This document shows positions 11,027 to 21,623 of a DNA stretch of 64,000 nucleotides, one piece after another. The first letter of the stretch is position 1. Each line of letters starts with the position of its first letter. Source of the stretch: Tricholoma matsutake. Its lineage: Eukaryota; Basidiomycota; Agaricomycetes; Agaricales; Tricholomataceae. Both the position numbers and the translations under genes were made by a program. The notes under the pieces were generated by a model that searched no databases, had not been told where the DNA came from, and saw nothing but the letters and a program-made list of their open reading frames with translations. Location: the NCBI GenBank assembly GCA_026075535.2, contig AP026545.1, positions 1,302,001-1,366,000 on the forward strand, given 5' to 3'.

Positions 11027-12385
11027 ATGACCCCAACCAAAACTCGCCAGCGCGCCAGTACCATTCCAGGGATCTCTGCAATCCAGCAATCCACACTTCC
11101 TAGCCCACGACCCGCCTCAACATTCGGAGTAACTTCCAGACCTTCCAACATTTTCCAACAAATCGGTTTTGGAGCCCCATCAATCAGTGCAAACCTCATG
11201 TCTACTCAAGCTCAACAATCTCCCACAAATCCAGAAGAACCCCAACCCATGACTCCCCTTGAGTACATAGGGGGCATCAACCAGCCTGAACCCTATGGGT
11301 TGGAAGATTGTGGTCTAGAGGACGGACCTCCTGGCAGACCCGACGACCCTAGTGGTCCGGACAGCCCTGGGGGTGACCCCAATCCCAATGATCCTGATGA
11401 TCAACCTCCCGGAGGGGGAAACCCTGATCCAGGGGATAGGTTCATAGATGTTCTTTACAACCTCTCAGAGAGTATCCACACCCTCCAACAAAATAACACA
11501 CCCAAGACCGAGAAAACCAAAGTTTGCGACCCCGACACCTTCGATGGCTCCAACCCAAAGAAACTTAGAGACTTCCTAGTCTCGTGTAACCTTTATTTCT
11601 GCGACTGTCCACACGTATTTTCTTCTGATGAGAAAAAGATCATATTTATCCTTTCTTATCTCAAGGGATCAGCTCTCAGCTGGTTTGAGCCCAGTCTTAA
11701 TGACCCAACCGATTCCGCACACTGGATGTGGGATTATGAGGCTTTTCTCGCCAAACTAGAGAGTAACTTCGGCCCGCACAACCCGCTCAGGGATGCAGAA
11801 AAAGCTCTTTCCAATTTAGCAATGAAGAAAAGTGGTCGCATCACAAAGTATAATGTTGACTTTTGGGAATTAGCTTCTAGGGTCAACTGGAATGAGGCAG
11901 CCCTCCGTGACCGCTATTTCCATGGTCTTCCACTCCGACTTCATATAGAAGTCCTTCGGGGTAGTAAACCCGACACCCTTGCAGGACTGCGCTTGAAAGC
12001 GCAGGACTGTGACAATATCTACTGGATGCAGGAAGATGAAACCCGGTTTGAAACTAAGAATTCCGGGAACTCTTCTAACCCTGTCAAGAAGGACACCCCC
12101 AAAGGTTCCTCCCAGTCCACCAATCAATCCTCGTCGAGCTCTCCTCGGGGAAACTCCTCCAACCAGCAGCCCTCCACGACAAAGAACACTTCCAAGTTGT
12201 CCATCTCTGACAAGTTGGGGAAGAATGGCAAACTTACTGCGGATGAACGAGAACGTCACATGCGGGAAAGACTTTGCCTCTACTGTGGTGAAGAAGGGCA
12301 CGTAGCAGGAAACTGCCCAAAGTCTAAAGCTGTAAAAGTCTGCGCATCCACTGTGATTCCCAATTCTGCGGACTCGGAAAAATAG
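11027..12385 (+). CDS. gag: Gypsy-1 Gag
   Basis: 452-residue open frame starting 37 bp after the 5' LTR. The N-terminal 140 residues are Pro/Ser/Thr/Gly-rich. The central part has the retrotransposon Gag pattern (FDGSNPKKLRDFLVSCNLYF, then FILSYLKGSALSWFEP). The C-terminal part has a CCHC zinc knuckle CLYCGEEGHVAGNC (12275-12315), which would bind RNA during particle assembly. It ends at a stop just before the protease region and is the only intact gypsy-1 frame. Confidence 0.9.
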   Translation: MTPTKTRQRASTIPGISAIQQSTLPSPRPASTFGVTSRPSNIFQQIGFGAPSISANLMSTQAQQSPTNPEEPQPMTPLEYIGGINQPEPYGLEDCGLEDGPPGRPDDPSGPDSPGGDPNPNDPDDQPPGGGNPDPGDRFIDVLYNLSESIHTLQQNNTPKTEKTKVCDPDTFDGSNPKKLRDFLVSCNLYFCDCPHVFSSDEKKIIFILSYLKGSALSWFEPSLNDPTDSAHWMWDYEAFLAKLESNFGPHNPLRDAEKALSNLAMKKSGRITKYNVDFWELASRVNWNEAALRDRYFHGLPLRLHIEVLRGSKPDTLAGLRLKAQDCDNIYWMQEDETRFETKNSGNSSNPVKKDTPKGSSQSTNQSSSSSPRGNSSNQQPSTTKNTSKLSISDKLGKNGKLTADERERHMRERLCLYCGEEGHVAGNCPKSKAVKVCASTVIPNSADSEK

Positions 12386-12423
12386 TCCGCAACCCTCAGG
12401 ATACAGCCATTGGGGCTGGGGGT

Positions 12424-14624
12424 TGCGTTGACCTTACCCACTTGGCTGCCTACGTTCATCTCAACGTGTCCACTCTTTCCGACCCTGACTCCCTAATCAT
12501 CCTCTTAACTATTCCTGACCTTTCCACCCCTGTCCGAACCCTCATTGATTCTGGTTCATCCCACTGCTTTCTTGACTCCTCTTTTGTGTTGAATAACCAA
12601 CTCAGCATGGAATCCATTAACCCGATCGGTTTATGACTCTTTGATGGATCTTGCAACTCCACCATAACTCAAGTCGCCCAACTTCTGGTCACCTTTCCTA
12701 CCGGTGAAATGTTCAATCTGTCATTTTATGTAACCTCGCTAGACTCTTCCTGTTCTGCATAACTGGCTGAAGCAATACAATCCATTGATTGACTGGTCTT
12801 CAAGCCAAATCACTTTCTGCTCTGCTGATCATAGAGGTTCAGCACCCCAGACGTCTCCTTTGTCCCTGAACCTTCTGGTAGAAATCCTTGAATCCTCCGC
12901 ATTTTCTGAACCCCCCATTCCTCCAAAGTTTACACCTCCCGACATCTCTTTCATCAACGCTGCCACTTATGCGCATGCTAGCAAACTCCCTGGGGCAGTA
13001 GCCTTCCAGATGACCTTCGCTCCAGAAGGGTTATCCGCCCGCTCGACCCAATCCTCAACCCTGCCAGATTTATCTGACATTCCCACCAAGTATCATGAAT
13101 TCACCGATGTCTTTAATAAGAATAAGGCAGACACCCTTCCTCCACATCATCCTTATGACCTCAAGATAGAGATGGAGGATAATGCTCCCCCTCCTCCGGT
13201 TCGCATGTACTCCCTCTCTCCCTCCAAATTAGAAGCCCTACGAGTCTTCATTGATGAAAACGTCCGCTCAGGCTTCATCCATCCTTCTAAGTCTCCATAC
13301 TTTTCATCAAGAAGAAGGACGGTAGCCTCCGACTTTGTGTTGACTACCAAGGACTCAATCATCTTACAAAGAAAGACCGCTATCCCCTTCCTCTCATTTC
13401 CAACCTCCTTGACTCTCCCTGAAAAGCCCGCTTGTTCACCAAGATAGACTTGCGGCATGCTTATCACCTAGTCCACATTGCGGATGGTGACGAATGGAAA
13501 ACTACTTTCCGCACCCGCTATGGATCCTTCGAGTGGTTGGTGGTTCCCTTTGGACTCACTAATGCACCCACAGCATTCCAGCGTTTTATGAACGACATCT
13601 TCAGCGACATGCTGGATGTTTGTGTCATTGTGTACCTCGACGACATCCTGATCTATTCAGATGACAAGTCCCAGCATGGGACTCACATTAAAGAAGTCCT
13701 CCGCTGTCTCCGGAAAAATGGACTTTATGCCTCCCCACAGAAATGTGAGTTCCACAAAGACACCGTTGAATATTTAGGTTTCATCCTTTCACCGGATGGA
13801 CTTCGGATGTCCGAGGATAAAGTCAAAACCATGCTTGACTGGCCCGAGCCTAGGAAAGTTAAGGACATCCAATCCTTCTTAGGCTTCTGCAATTTTTACT
13901 GCCATTTCATTAACGGTTATTCAGACATTGTCATCCCACTTACCTGCTTGACGCGGAAATCTGCACCTTGGGACTTCAACAAGAAGTGCCGCGATGCCTT
14001 TGAAAGGCTCAAACAAGAATTCACTCATGTACCCGTCTTAACCCAATGGGTACCCGACTCACAAATGGTACTCGAAACGGACGCTTCCGACTATGCCCTA
14101 GCTGCTATCCTTTCGGTTTACACTGCGGATGGAGAAATCCATCCGGTCGCTTTTCATTCCCGCTCCTTCATTCCCGCTCCTTCATTCCCACTGAACTAAA
14201 TTACGACACACATGACAAGGAACTCTTGGCCATTTTCGAAGCCTTCAAACACTGGAGGCAGTACTTCGAGGGTTCTGCAAACCTGGTTGATGTGGTCACA
14301 GACCACAAAAATCTTGAGTACTTCAGCACTACCAAGTTGCTCACCTGCCGCCAGGCCTGTTGGTCTGAGTACCTTTCCCAGTTCAATCTCGTCATCTGCT
14401 TCCGCCCCGGGAAACTAGGGGCCAAGCCAGACGCACTCACTAGACGTTGGGACGTCTACCGCAAAGGGGGAAATAGCGACTTCGCCTCTGTAAACCCAAC
14501 CAACTTCCGACCTGTATTCACACAGGAACAACTCTCCTCTTCCCTCCATGCCACTTATCTCGCCACACCCATCCTTCGACAAGCAGTAACCATGGATGTT
14601 GAAAAACTCCACAACGACATCCGC
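12424..14624 (+). pseudogene. pol: Gypsy-1 pol: protease, reverse transcriptase, RNase H (degraded)
   Basis: Aspartic protease motif LIDSGSS at about 12544-12561, then TGA at 12634-12636 where relatives have Arg, and a frameshift near 12762. Reverse transcriptase follows: YSLSPSKLEALR, a frameshift near 13295-13435, then FTKIDLRHAYHLV and an intact YLDD (13633-13644). RNase H begins LETDASDYALAAIL. A 14-bp tandem duplication (CATTCCCGCTCCTT at 14155-14168 and 14169-14182) shifts the frame within HSRSFIPTELNYDTHDKELLA. The frame ends ...LHNDIR, where a family-A element inserts. Confidence 0.9.
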
Positions 14625-15869
14625 TGATGATGCTCAACCCGGAAACCCAAACAAAACCCACAAAAGGCTTCGGATGGTATAACACGAGTCAGAGGAAGGA
14701 TGCGAGGCCCTCTAGATGTCACCTGTCAGACTGACCGTCAAATAGTCATAAAACAACTGCTTGTCAAAGCAGTTCGAGGCTAAAAGAATGTGTTTCGAGA
14801 TGTTGCGATGATTTTCGAGACTTTGCAATGATTTTCGAGATGTTGCGATGCTTTTCGAGATGTTGCGATGCTTTTCGAGATGTTGCGATATTTTTCGAAG
14901 AGGTTTCGAGGAATTTCGAGTGCGCAGATATGTTCGGACGCAAGATCGGGGGACTAGACGAGTAGTAGAAGTGACAAAAAGGCTAATTGAGGGAAGCGAG
15001 AGCAAAAATAGCGTAATGCGAGGAATTTCGAGGAATTTCGAGGAAGTTTAGCGTAAAACACCAAACTTCGGACTGAATAAGACTAAACTGTACTCTCAAA
15101 TCACTGTGATCTGGGAGGACGATGACGACTTTCTTGTTTTTCTTTGTATCTAGTACATATTTTTATATAAAATAAAGAAAGTACCTAAAAAGGCTAGAGA
15201 ACATGTGTAGAACATGAGGCAAAAGATATGAGTTAAGGCACAAGGCCAAAAAGGAGACTGGAATCTGAACAAGAAAGATATATATCATATGATGAAAGAG
15301 TAATAAAGGGTATAGAACTAAAAGGGGACTGTCCTTTGTGTATAAACTGTGCTAAGTCTCGCAATAATGCGTCCAGCGGGTTCTGTGCACGATAGGGACT
15401 TGGAACAAGGCTGACCTACTATCAGCAAGTTTGAGCACAAGTTGGAATACTTCCTGGCGCATGTTATTCCACCATATAGATAACAAATGCGGCGCCCGAT
15501 GTCGCTCGCAGTCTCTCAATATCGATCGATGATGCTCGACAATGCTCGACGATGTTCGATCGTGTTCGATACGATGCTCGCGATGATGTTCGATGATGTT
15601 CGACAATGCTCGATCGCGTTCGATAATGTTTGACGATGTTCGATCGCATTTGATGATGCTCGATCGCATTTGATACAATGCTCGTGATGATGTTCAACAA
15701 TGTTCGATCGTGTTCAATGATGTTCGATCACGTTCAACGCAATATCGCGCTTGGTAGACTTGGTCGGGAGTGGTCGCACTGCTTCTGGGACCTCGTGCGA
15801 GTTATCCAATGTGATTAGAATGTGGCCAAAATGGTGAATTGGCCTTTGAGCCGAGGAGACAACCTATCA
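14625..15869 (+). mobile_element. Family-A LTR-like element, copy 2 (divergent 3' half)
   Basis: Starts TGATGATGCTCAACCC and ends ACCTATCA; 1245 bp. Flanking tetramers CCGC (14621-14624) and CTGC (15870-15873) differ by one C/T. Removing it restores the gypsy-1 frame (DIR then TSLPLDPISS). The first ~720 bp match other family-A copies. The second half (15350-15800) instead holds dispersed GATGTTCGATC / GATGCTCGACAA units not seen in the others. Confidence 0.8.
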
Positions 15870-15873
15870 CTGC

Positions 15874-17300
15874 ACCTCTCTTCCCCTTGACCCTATATCT
15901 TCCGTTCATCTCCCGACACCTGTTGACCCCAACTGGACCATAGACGAGGCAGGTCTTCTCCGCCACTTTGACCGGATTTATGTTCTGGATGTCGCGGATC
16001 TTCGCCTCAAGGTCCTTCAGTACAAACACAATCACATCCTCTCTGGCCACTTCGGACAAAACAAAACCCAGCAGCTTGTCTGCTGGGAATATGTCTGGCC
16101 AAACCTCCGCACCTTTGTGCAGGAATTCTGCAAATCCTGTACCACTTGCAAACAATCCAAATCACCCTGACACAAGCCCTATGGGTTCCTAAAGCAACTT
16201 CCAGTTCCGGAACGACCTTGGAACTCCATCTCCATGGACTTCATTGAACAACTACCCAACTCCAACAGTCACACCGCTATCCTGGTCATCGTTGACCGCC
16301 TCACCAAGCAAGGCATCTTCATCCCAACTGTCAATGAAATCACAGCCCAAGAACTAGCCAACCTGTTTGTCCTCCACATCTTCTCCAAGCATGGCGTTCC
16401 GTCGCATGTCACTTGCGACCGGGGATCCGAGTTTGTCTCCCATTTCTTCTGCTCCCTCGGAAAAGCACTTGACATGTGGATCCACTTCACTTCCAGTTAT
16501 CACCCGCAAGGTGATGGTCAGACAGAACGACTTAATCAGACCTTGGAACAGTACCTCCGGATCTTCTGCAACTATCAGCAGGATGACTGGTCTCACCTCT
16601 TACCCTTGGGCAAATTTGCCTACAACAATGCTCCTTCCACCTCTACAGGCATATCCCCTTTCTTTGCCAACAACGGCTATCACCCGAACATTTCTGTCTT
16701 TCCAGAATGCGACTTAGCTTCACAGCACGCCCGCGAGTTTGTCGTCAACTTAGACGACCTTCATCAGGAGCTTCGGAAACAACTTGCGGCTGCTCAAGAG
16801 CATTATCAAGGTCCTGTGGACAAACATCGGGCACCCGCACCCAACTTCAACATTGGTGATTCTGCCTATGTCACTGCGGAAAATATCCGCACCACACGTC
16901 CTTCCAAGAAACTTTCCGAAAAGCACCATGGCCCCTTTGAAATCATCGCCTGCCCAGGCACTCACTCAGTCACCCTGCGGCTCCCGGATCACATGCGGGC
17001 CATTCACCCTGTTTTCCATGTCTCTCAACTAGAGAAACACTCCCTGAACACAATTCCAAATCGAGTGCAACCTCCACCTCCTCCAATCACCATCGACGAC
17101 GAGCTCGAATATGAAATCGCTGAAGTCCTCAACTCCAAAGTTGACAACCAATGTCACTGCAAAATTCTCTACCTCGTCTGATGGGAAGGTTACCAGGGAA
17201 CTGATGAAGAGACCTCCTGGATACCTGTTACAGAACTTGAGCACACCCAAGAACTCCTTGTGGATTTTCACACCCACTACCCGCAAAAACCCGGTCCATT
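15874..17300 (+). pseudogene. pol: Gypsy-1 pol: integrase and chromodomain
   Basis: Zinc-binding H2C2 module HNHILSGHFG...CKSCTTCKQ (about 16025-16160), TGA at 16168-16170, then the integrase core from MDFIEQLPNS (16234) with DRGSEFVSHF and QTERLNQTLEQYLR, consistent with the DDE core. After the GPFEIIACPGTHSVTLRLP module comes a chromodomain (EYEIAEVLNSK...ILYLV, TGA at 17179-17181, WEGYQGTDEETSW), which targets integration to modified chromatin in chromoviruses. TGA codons sit where relatives have Arg. Confidence 0.92.
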
Positions 17301-17400
17301 ACCCACTTAAAGGCTATTCACGTTGCTTATTCACTCGGTTTGTACTCAGAAACAAAATTCATTGAAAAAAGATTTTTTTTTGGATCTGACTGGATCCCTA

Positions 17401-17763
17401 CACTACCTCCGCTTCTCCCTCTCTGTCTTCGTCACCCTCTCCCCCAACCTCACCCTCTTCTCCACCCTTGTCCTTCTCTCCACCCTCCTCATCTCCACTC
17501 TCGCTCTCCTCTTCATCATCCGCTCGCCTTTTCTCCAGATATCTCTGGAAGGCCTCCCAGTCATCTCCAGACTTTCAGATCCCGTGTCTTTCCTGCCGGG
17601 ACTCTCGCACCGCCTGCTCCACCTCTTCGTCACCCTCGTCACTCTCCTCCCCAGCACTTTCTTCCTCCACCCACTCTGGGTCCAAGGCGTCCCGTATCTC
17701 TCCCATTGATTCCTGCACCACAGTAGCCACCTCAGCAAACCCCTTCCTTATCGATGTCCTCAT
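17401..17763 (-). CDS. Antisense acidic ORF in the 3' region of gypsy-1
   Basis: On the strand opposite gag-pol, a frame begins MRTSIRKGFAEVATVVQESM, continues EWVEEESAGEESDEGDEEVE and RQERHGI, meets one TGA (17575-17577), and continues KSGDDWEAFQRYLEKRRADD then a Glu/Gly/Asp-rich tail to a stop near 17401. About 120 residues with helical, acidic character. It sits between the chromodomain and the 3' LTR. The single stop could be another CGA-to-TGA change (RHG-I-R). Function unknown; chance openness of a pyrimidine-rich strand is the alternative. Confidence 0.4.
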
Positions 17764-17815
17764 TTGGACTCAAACCCTCACGTGCCTCATAGGCTCGGCA
17801 CTAAGGGGGAAATAC

Positions 17816-18521
17816 TGTCAAGAACTGTTCCTCGCCCTATCGGAACCCACATCCATCCGACTCTTTCCCACACGTCAAACATGACTTTTGTCTACGCCTC
17901 CCGATTTCATTCCTGGCCGCCTTGCACTGCCCACGCTGCTGTGCATCAGGCCACCTTGTACAGCATCCATGGCTGCCTTTCCAAGGCTGCCATCTCTATT
18001 GCAAGTTCAACTACGGATTCCTGTGCAGCTCCCATAGGTAATTTATCTACGCAGTCAAAACACTGCTGCAGTCTTCGTTCCTGTTCCGCATTATTCCAGA
18101 CTACAGTATTTAAGCTTAGTTAGTTTCACCTTGTATTCCTCAGTTTGTATATTGACATAGACTTGACTTTACCCTGCGATTCTAAAACCTCCTTCTACTC
18201 CAACCCCTGTCCTCTAAGAGTCTGAACTACATTTGACTCAACCTCTAGTCTCCCTCCGAAGTTCTAGTCTCATCTGAACTCAACCTAAGTCCCTCCGTAC
18301 TCCTCCCCGCATTTACCCACACTTTCCCACTCCTACCTCTAAACCCTCAACTTGAAATTAGGACACCAGATGAGGTGAAGGGCACAGCTTCTTACAAGCT
18401 GAAGCCAAGTCCTTTCCGTTCCCCCTCCTGCAGAATCCGCATTGACCCGACAATCTCCCACTATCATCACCCGCAGTGTCCGGACGGATTCCGAAGCGGC
18501 CTCTAGGATCAGTTCTTAACA
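17816..18521 (+). repeat. Gypsy-1 3' LTR
   Basis: 706 bp, TGTCAAGAACTGTTCC...TTCTTAACA, immediately followed by target duplication CTCTG (18522-18526). Preceded by polypurine AAGGGGGAAATAC. Confidence 0.94.
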
Positions 18522-20237
18522 CTCTGGTTCAGATAACCAAACAAAGAGATATTCCCTTGGTAACACTTGTGAAAAATAATACCATTCACAAGAATGTTCC
18601 AGTTCTTACTGGAAGATGCCCCAATTGCACTACATTGTATAGTGCAGATCATGAGCACTCTCCAGAAATCAATGAAGAGAACAAGTTCACCAACTTGTAT
18701 TTGAATTCTGCCAAATACCTCAAAGTTGGTCAAAGTATATGGGTGGATTGAGTTTTTTCAAATGCTGTTGTGAATGCTATGTACAGCTTTTGTGCCTCAG
18801 CCTCAGCATACATGGAATTCTGGAATAATTCTTTTGGAAAAACACAGCTACATGTTTTCCAGTTGTCACGTCGTCAGATCTGGCAGGCCTTTGTTCAGGA
18901 GTCCATCTGCACCATTGCTGCTTCTGCTGATAGAGAGCTATCAGTTCGGGATAATCTTGCAATTGATGAAATTACAAAAGAAGCTTTCTTGATTCTTGGT
19001 GAAAATGGAGTTATCAGAGCTGCAGATCAACATGCTTGTTCAGAATGCACTCATAACTACATTGCAACAACTTCTGATAATACTCCAACTGCTCATTCTG
19101 CTGCTGTAGTTGGAGTTGATGAGGATGTTGAACAATCCTCTCAGCAAGCTGCTGATTCTGGTTCATCATCATCTGGTTCAACATCTGCATCTACCTCTGA
19201 AGATGGCATGGATGTTGACAAAGCACCAGTAAAGATGGTGGTTGTTGATGGAACATGCTTTGGGCTGAAGCACTGTGCTCATGAAAATTGTGCAGATGAT
19301 CTTATAAACTATTGTGGTGGTGTCTTTTGTGAAATACATGAACAAACCCATGGTGCAAAATGCCGTGTTTGCAACTGTGACAATTCCAAAATCAGAGGAA
19401 CACAAGCATGTCAACAACATCAGCAGCAATGGAAGAAATATGTCACTCAACACAAAAGACAATCAGCATCTGGTTTCCAAAGAATTACACAAAGGCCAGC
19501 TGAAAACCTGCCTTGGATTTCAACAAACACACAGACCAAACAACCACATGATGAACCAATGGAGGAGGAAGTGGAGCATAAAAATTATTTCAGTGCTCCT
19601 AGGTTTTACTGTGTTGAAACAATATGTGCACTATGTGGTGTTGTTATTGCCTGGGCAAAATTCCCTAAAGCTGAATCACCTACCAATATTTTGGCATTTT
19701 TGGAAAAGGTTTTTCACACTGAAGAGTCTAGACTGGATTACATTTGCATTGATAAAGCATGCCTGGTACTTTGAACTGCTCTCAGAAATGGATCATGGGA
19801 AAGGGCATGGGCAAAGACGTCACGATTTATTGTTGATGCTTATCATTACATCAACCATTGAGATGATGATGAACTTTGCAAGAAATGGTGTAATCCTGCA
19901 CCAGCTGATGGTTCTGCACCTAATCTAGTTGTTGAAGCCAAAGATAAACAAGGCAAATCTTGTTTCAGATATGTATTCAATACACAGGCAAGCTTTGATA
20001 CTTTTTTCATGTAGCAATGATACTTAACTAAAATACAACAAACAGGCTTGTGAACAGTTAAATGCATGGATGGGAGGATATGAATCAATGTTGAAGAAAA
20101 TGACACCTGGCAACTTCAACTGGTTTCTGCATAGCATGCTATTTTATCATACTAGACATGTTATTGCTAAACAAGAGGAAAAGGCAAGTAGGGTAAACAA
20201 TAGTGATAGTGATGGTGATAGTGATGATGACATGTAG
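18522..20237 (+). pseudogene. KDZ transposase (CxC5/CxC6-associated), main part
   Basis: Continues from 9708-10283. Cys cluster CPNCTTLYSADHEHS, then YLNSAKYLKVGQSIWVD, TGA (18749-18751), NAVVNAMYSF and AFVQESICTIAA. Next AADQHACSECTHNY and a second Cys-rich segment (CAHENCADDL, CEIHEQTHGAKCRVCNC), then the KDZ core: FYCVETICALCGVVIAW, FHTEESRLDYICIDKACLVL, TGA (19772-19774), FIVDAYHYINH, TGA (19859-19861), CKKWCNPAPADGSAPNLV. After a probable intron with a GC donor (19990-20046) comes ACEQLNAWMGGYESMLKKM and an acidic C-terminus. All three stops are TGA at probable Arg positions. Confidence 0.88.
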
Positions 20238-20423
20238 ATAGAAATTACTGTACAATCAGAAATACAGTAGGGATATCTTGATGAGGCCCATCCTAAGTAC
20301 ATAACAATCCAGGCACAGCCAGTAGATTATCAGTACTAAGTCATGTTGAGTCCAAGTCTACCTGTAAAGTTCCACTGGATTCCAGTGAGTCCGATCAGAA
20401 TAGGTGGAGGAGTGTAAATTACT

Positions 20424-20760
20424 GGATTTTTGGATGAAGGTCTGTCTGGCCAGGAAGCATTTCTTGACAAAAATGCTTGACGAGCTGGTGCAGGGTGACC
20501 AACGAGCTCTTGCTTCCCAGCATGGCGAGCAGGTGACATTTATTGTGCTTTGGAGGCTTGCTTATGACTATGTAAAAATGAACGGTTTTTTGAGAGAACA
20601 TTGGCCACCAACAGTGCTGATCTCTGTCCATTCAGATGTCCAAGTTCAACCTTCTGAGTTACATAAAGAGCACAACCACATGCACATAGATGCTTAGGAG
20701 ATGGTGCCATAAGGCCGTAAAAGAGAAGGGCAGCTTTATTTTGTAATGAAGACATTCAGG
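20424..20760 (-). pseudogene. Tnp2-type transposase, N-terminal Cys module
   Basis: Minus strand reads MAPSPKHLCACGCALYVTQ then ELGHLNGQRSALL, matching the CxCGC N-terminus of basidiomycete Tnp2 transposases. After a break near 20540 it continues LSRNASWPDRPSSKNP up to the KDZ-A right end. The reading joins SGETGRAPFEYND at 4960 once KDZ-A is removed. This is the far piece of the gene lying at 275-4959. Confidence 0.65.
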
Positions 20761-21280
20761 GAAGCGTCGGAACTATGATCCATTTTTGAGACTGGTCAGA
20801 CTAAGATCTGGGAAAGAAAATGGTGATTTAAGGCACTGGAATGCATTGGCAACAGGAAAGCTTGCAAAGACAAATAATGGAACAAGGGTAAGGGACATTT
20901 GAAGGATTCAGTGCTGTGTTTTGGAAATGTTATTCCTTCCTCATGCAATGCTCCACCATCTTCTTGCGAAGCTCGAGATGGGTGACTCCAGTCCATAGAT
21001 TCCATGCACAACCATCATCGACATGCATGCCAAAAGATGGAAGTCAAGACTCAAGGTTAAGAGATGAACTCAAGGCTTGAATGTATCCATAGTCAATCAA
21101 TGGGAATTTCATGGGGAATACAAGGATTACTTACCAATATTAATGAAACATGCTGAAATCAATGAATGGGCCACACCAGAAGCATCAGAAAACCACCAGA
21201 GGCCTGAGGAGCATTGATGAGAATGAGCCAACCCAGGAAATGAGGTCCTGGTCCAAGGAAAACTTGTGACACCTAGACTT
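20761..21280. other. No recognisable gene
   Basis: Presumably the promoter/5' flank of the Tnp2 element (minus-strand gene starting near 20750) and unknown spacer. Open frames here are short and show no family motif. Confidence 0.5.
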
Positions 21281-21552
21281 GATGAGGGCTGACACCAAAT
21301 GAGGAGAAGAAACAACCAATGCCAAATTGAGTTGCTAGGGAGACATAGAACCTCTCGCCCAAGGTGCAGGAAAACCAAGATCCAAAAGGACAAACAGAAC
21401 CATGGATGCCTCAATAATTTGATGAGGGCTGACGCCGCATGTGCAAGAGTTGAAATGACTGATGCCAAATTGGGTTGTTAGGGCGACATAGGACATTTAC
21501 CCAAGGAGAGAGGGGATATGGGAAATGGAGTCTTGCAGAAGGTGAGAGAGAG
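21281..21552 (-). repeat. Repeat family C, copy C1
   Basis: Reverse-complement match to 23140-23410. It contains two related ~130-150 bp units, each with a GATGT[CT]CTA...CC core, a TTTGGCAT[CT]AGT or TTTGGCATTGGT block, and GTCAGCCCTC. With C2 it forms a long inverted repeat. No TIR or coding frame is evident. Confidence 0.75.
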
Positions 21553-21623
21553 ATACAAGTACCACAAAATGGAACAACAGAAGTCATGGTTACCTGCCCT
21601 AAACTCACCTGCACATGTGCCCA

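Larger units (their letters stand above)
10284..18521 (+). mobile_element. Gypsy-1: full-length chromovirus with 706-bp LTRs
   Basis: LTRs at 10284-10989 and 17816-18521 are both exactly 706 bp, start TGTCAAGAAC and end TTCTTAACA. Perfect 5-bp duplication CTCTG flanks it (10279-10283, 18522-18526). A polypurine tract AAGGGGGAAATAC precedes the 3' LTR. Order is gag, protease, reverse transcriptase, RNase H, integrase, chromodomain, as in Ty3/gypsy chromoviruses. A family-A insertion lies at 14625-15869. Stops and frameshifts in pol make it inactive as read. It is inserted in the KDZ-A transposase gene. Confidence 0.95.
4960..20433 (+). mobile_element. KDZ-A: KDZ transposon with TIRs and 10-bp target duplication
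   Basis: Left terminus 4970 AGTACATTACACTCCTCC; right terminus ends at 20423 and reads in reverse complement AGTAATTTACACTCCTCC. Both are followed by CACCTATTC. Direct repeats GGATTTTTGG flank the element (4960-4969 and 20424-20433); adjacent bases extend the match to 12 bp. Removing the element restores the Tnp2 frame. Without the nested gypsy-1 and hAT-like insertions it would be about 5.7 kb and holds two unknown genes plus a KDZ transposase, all on the plus strand. Confidence 0.82.
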
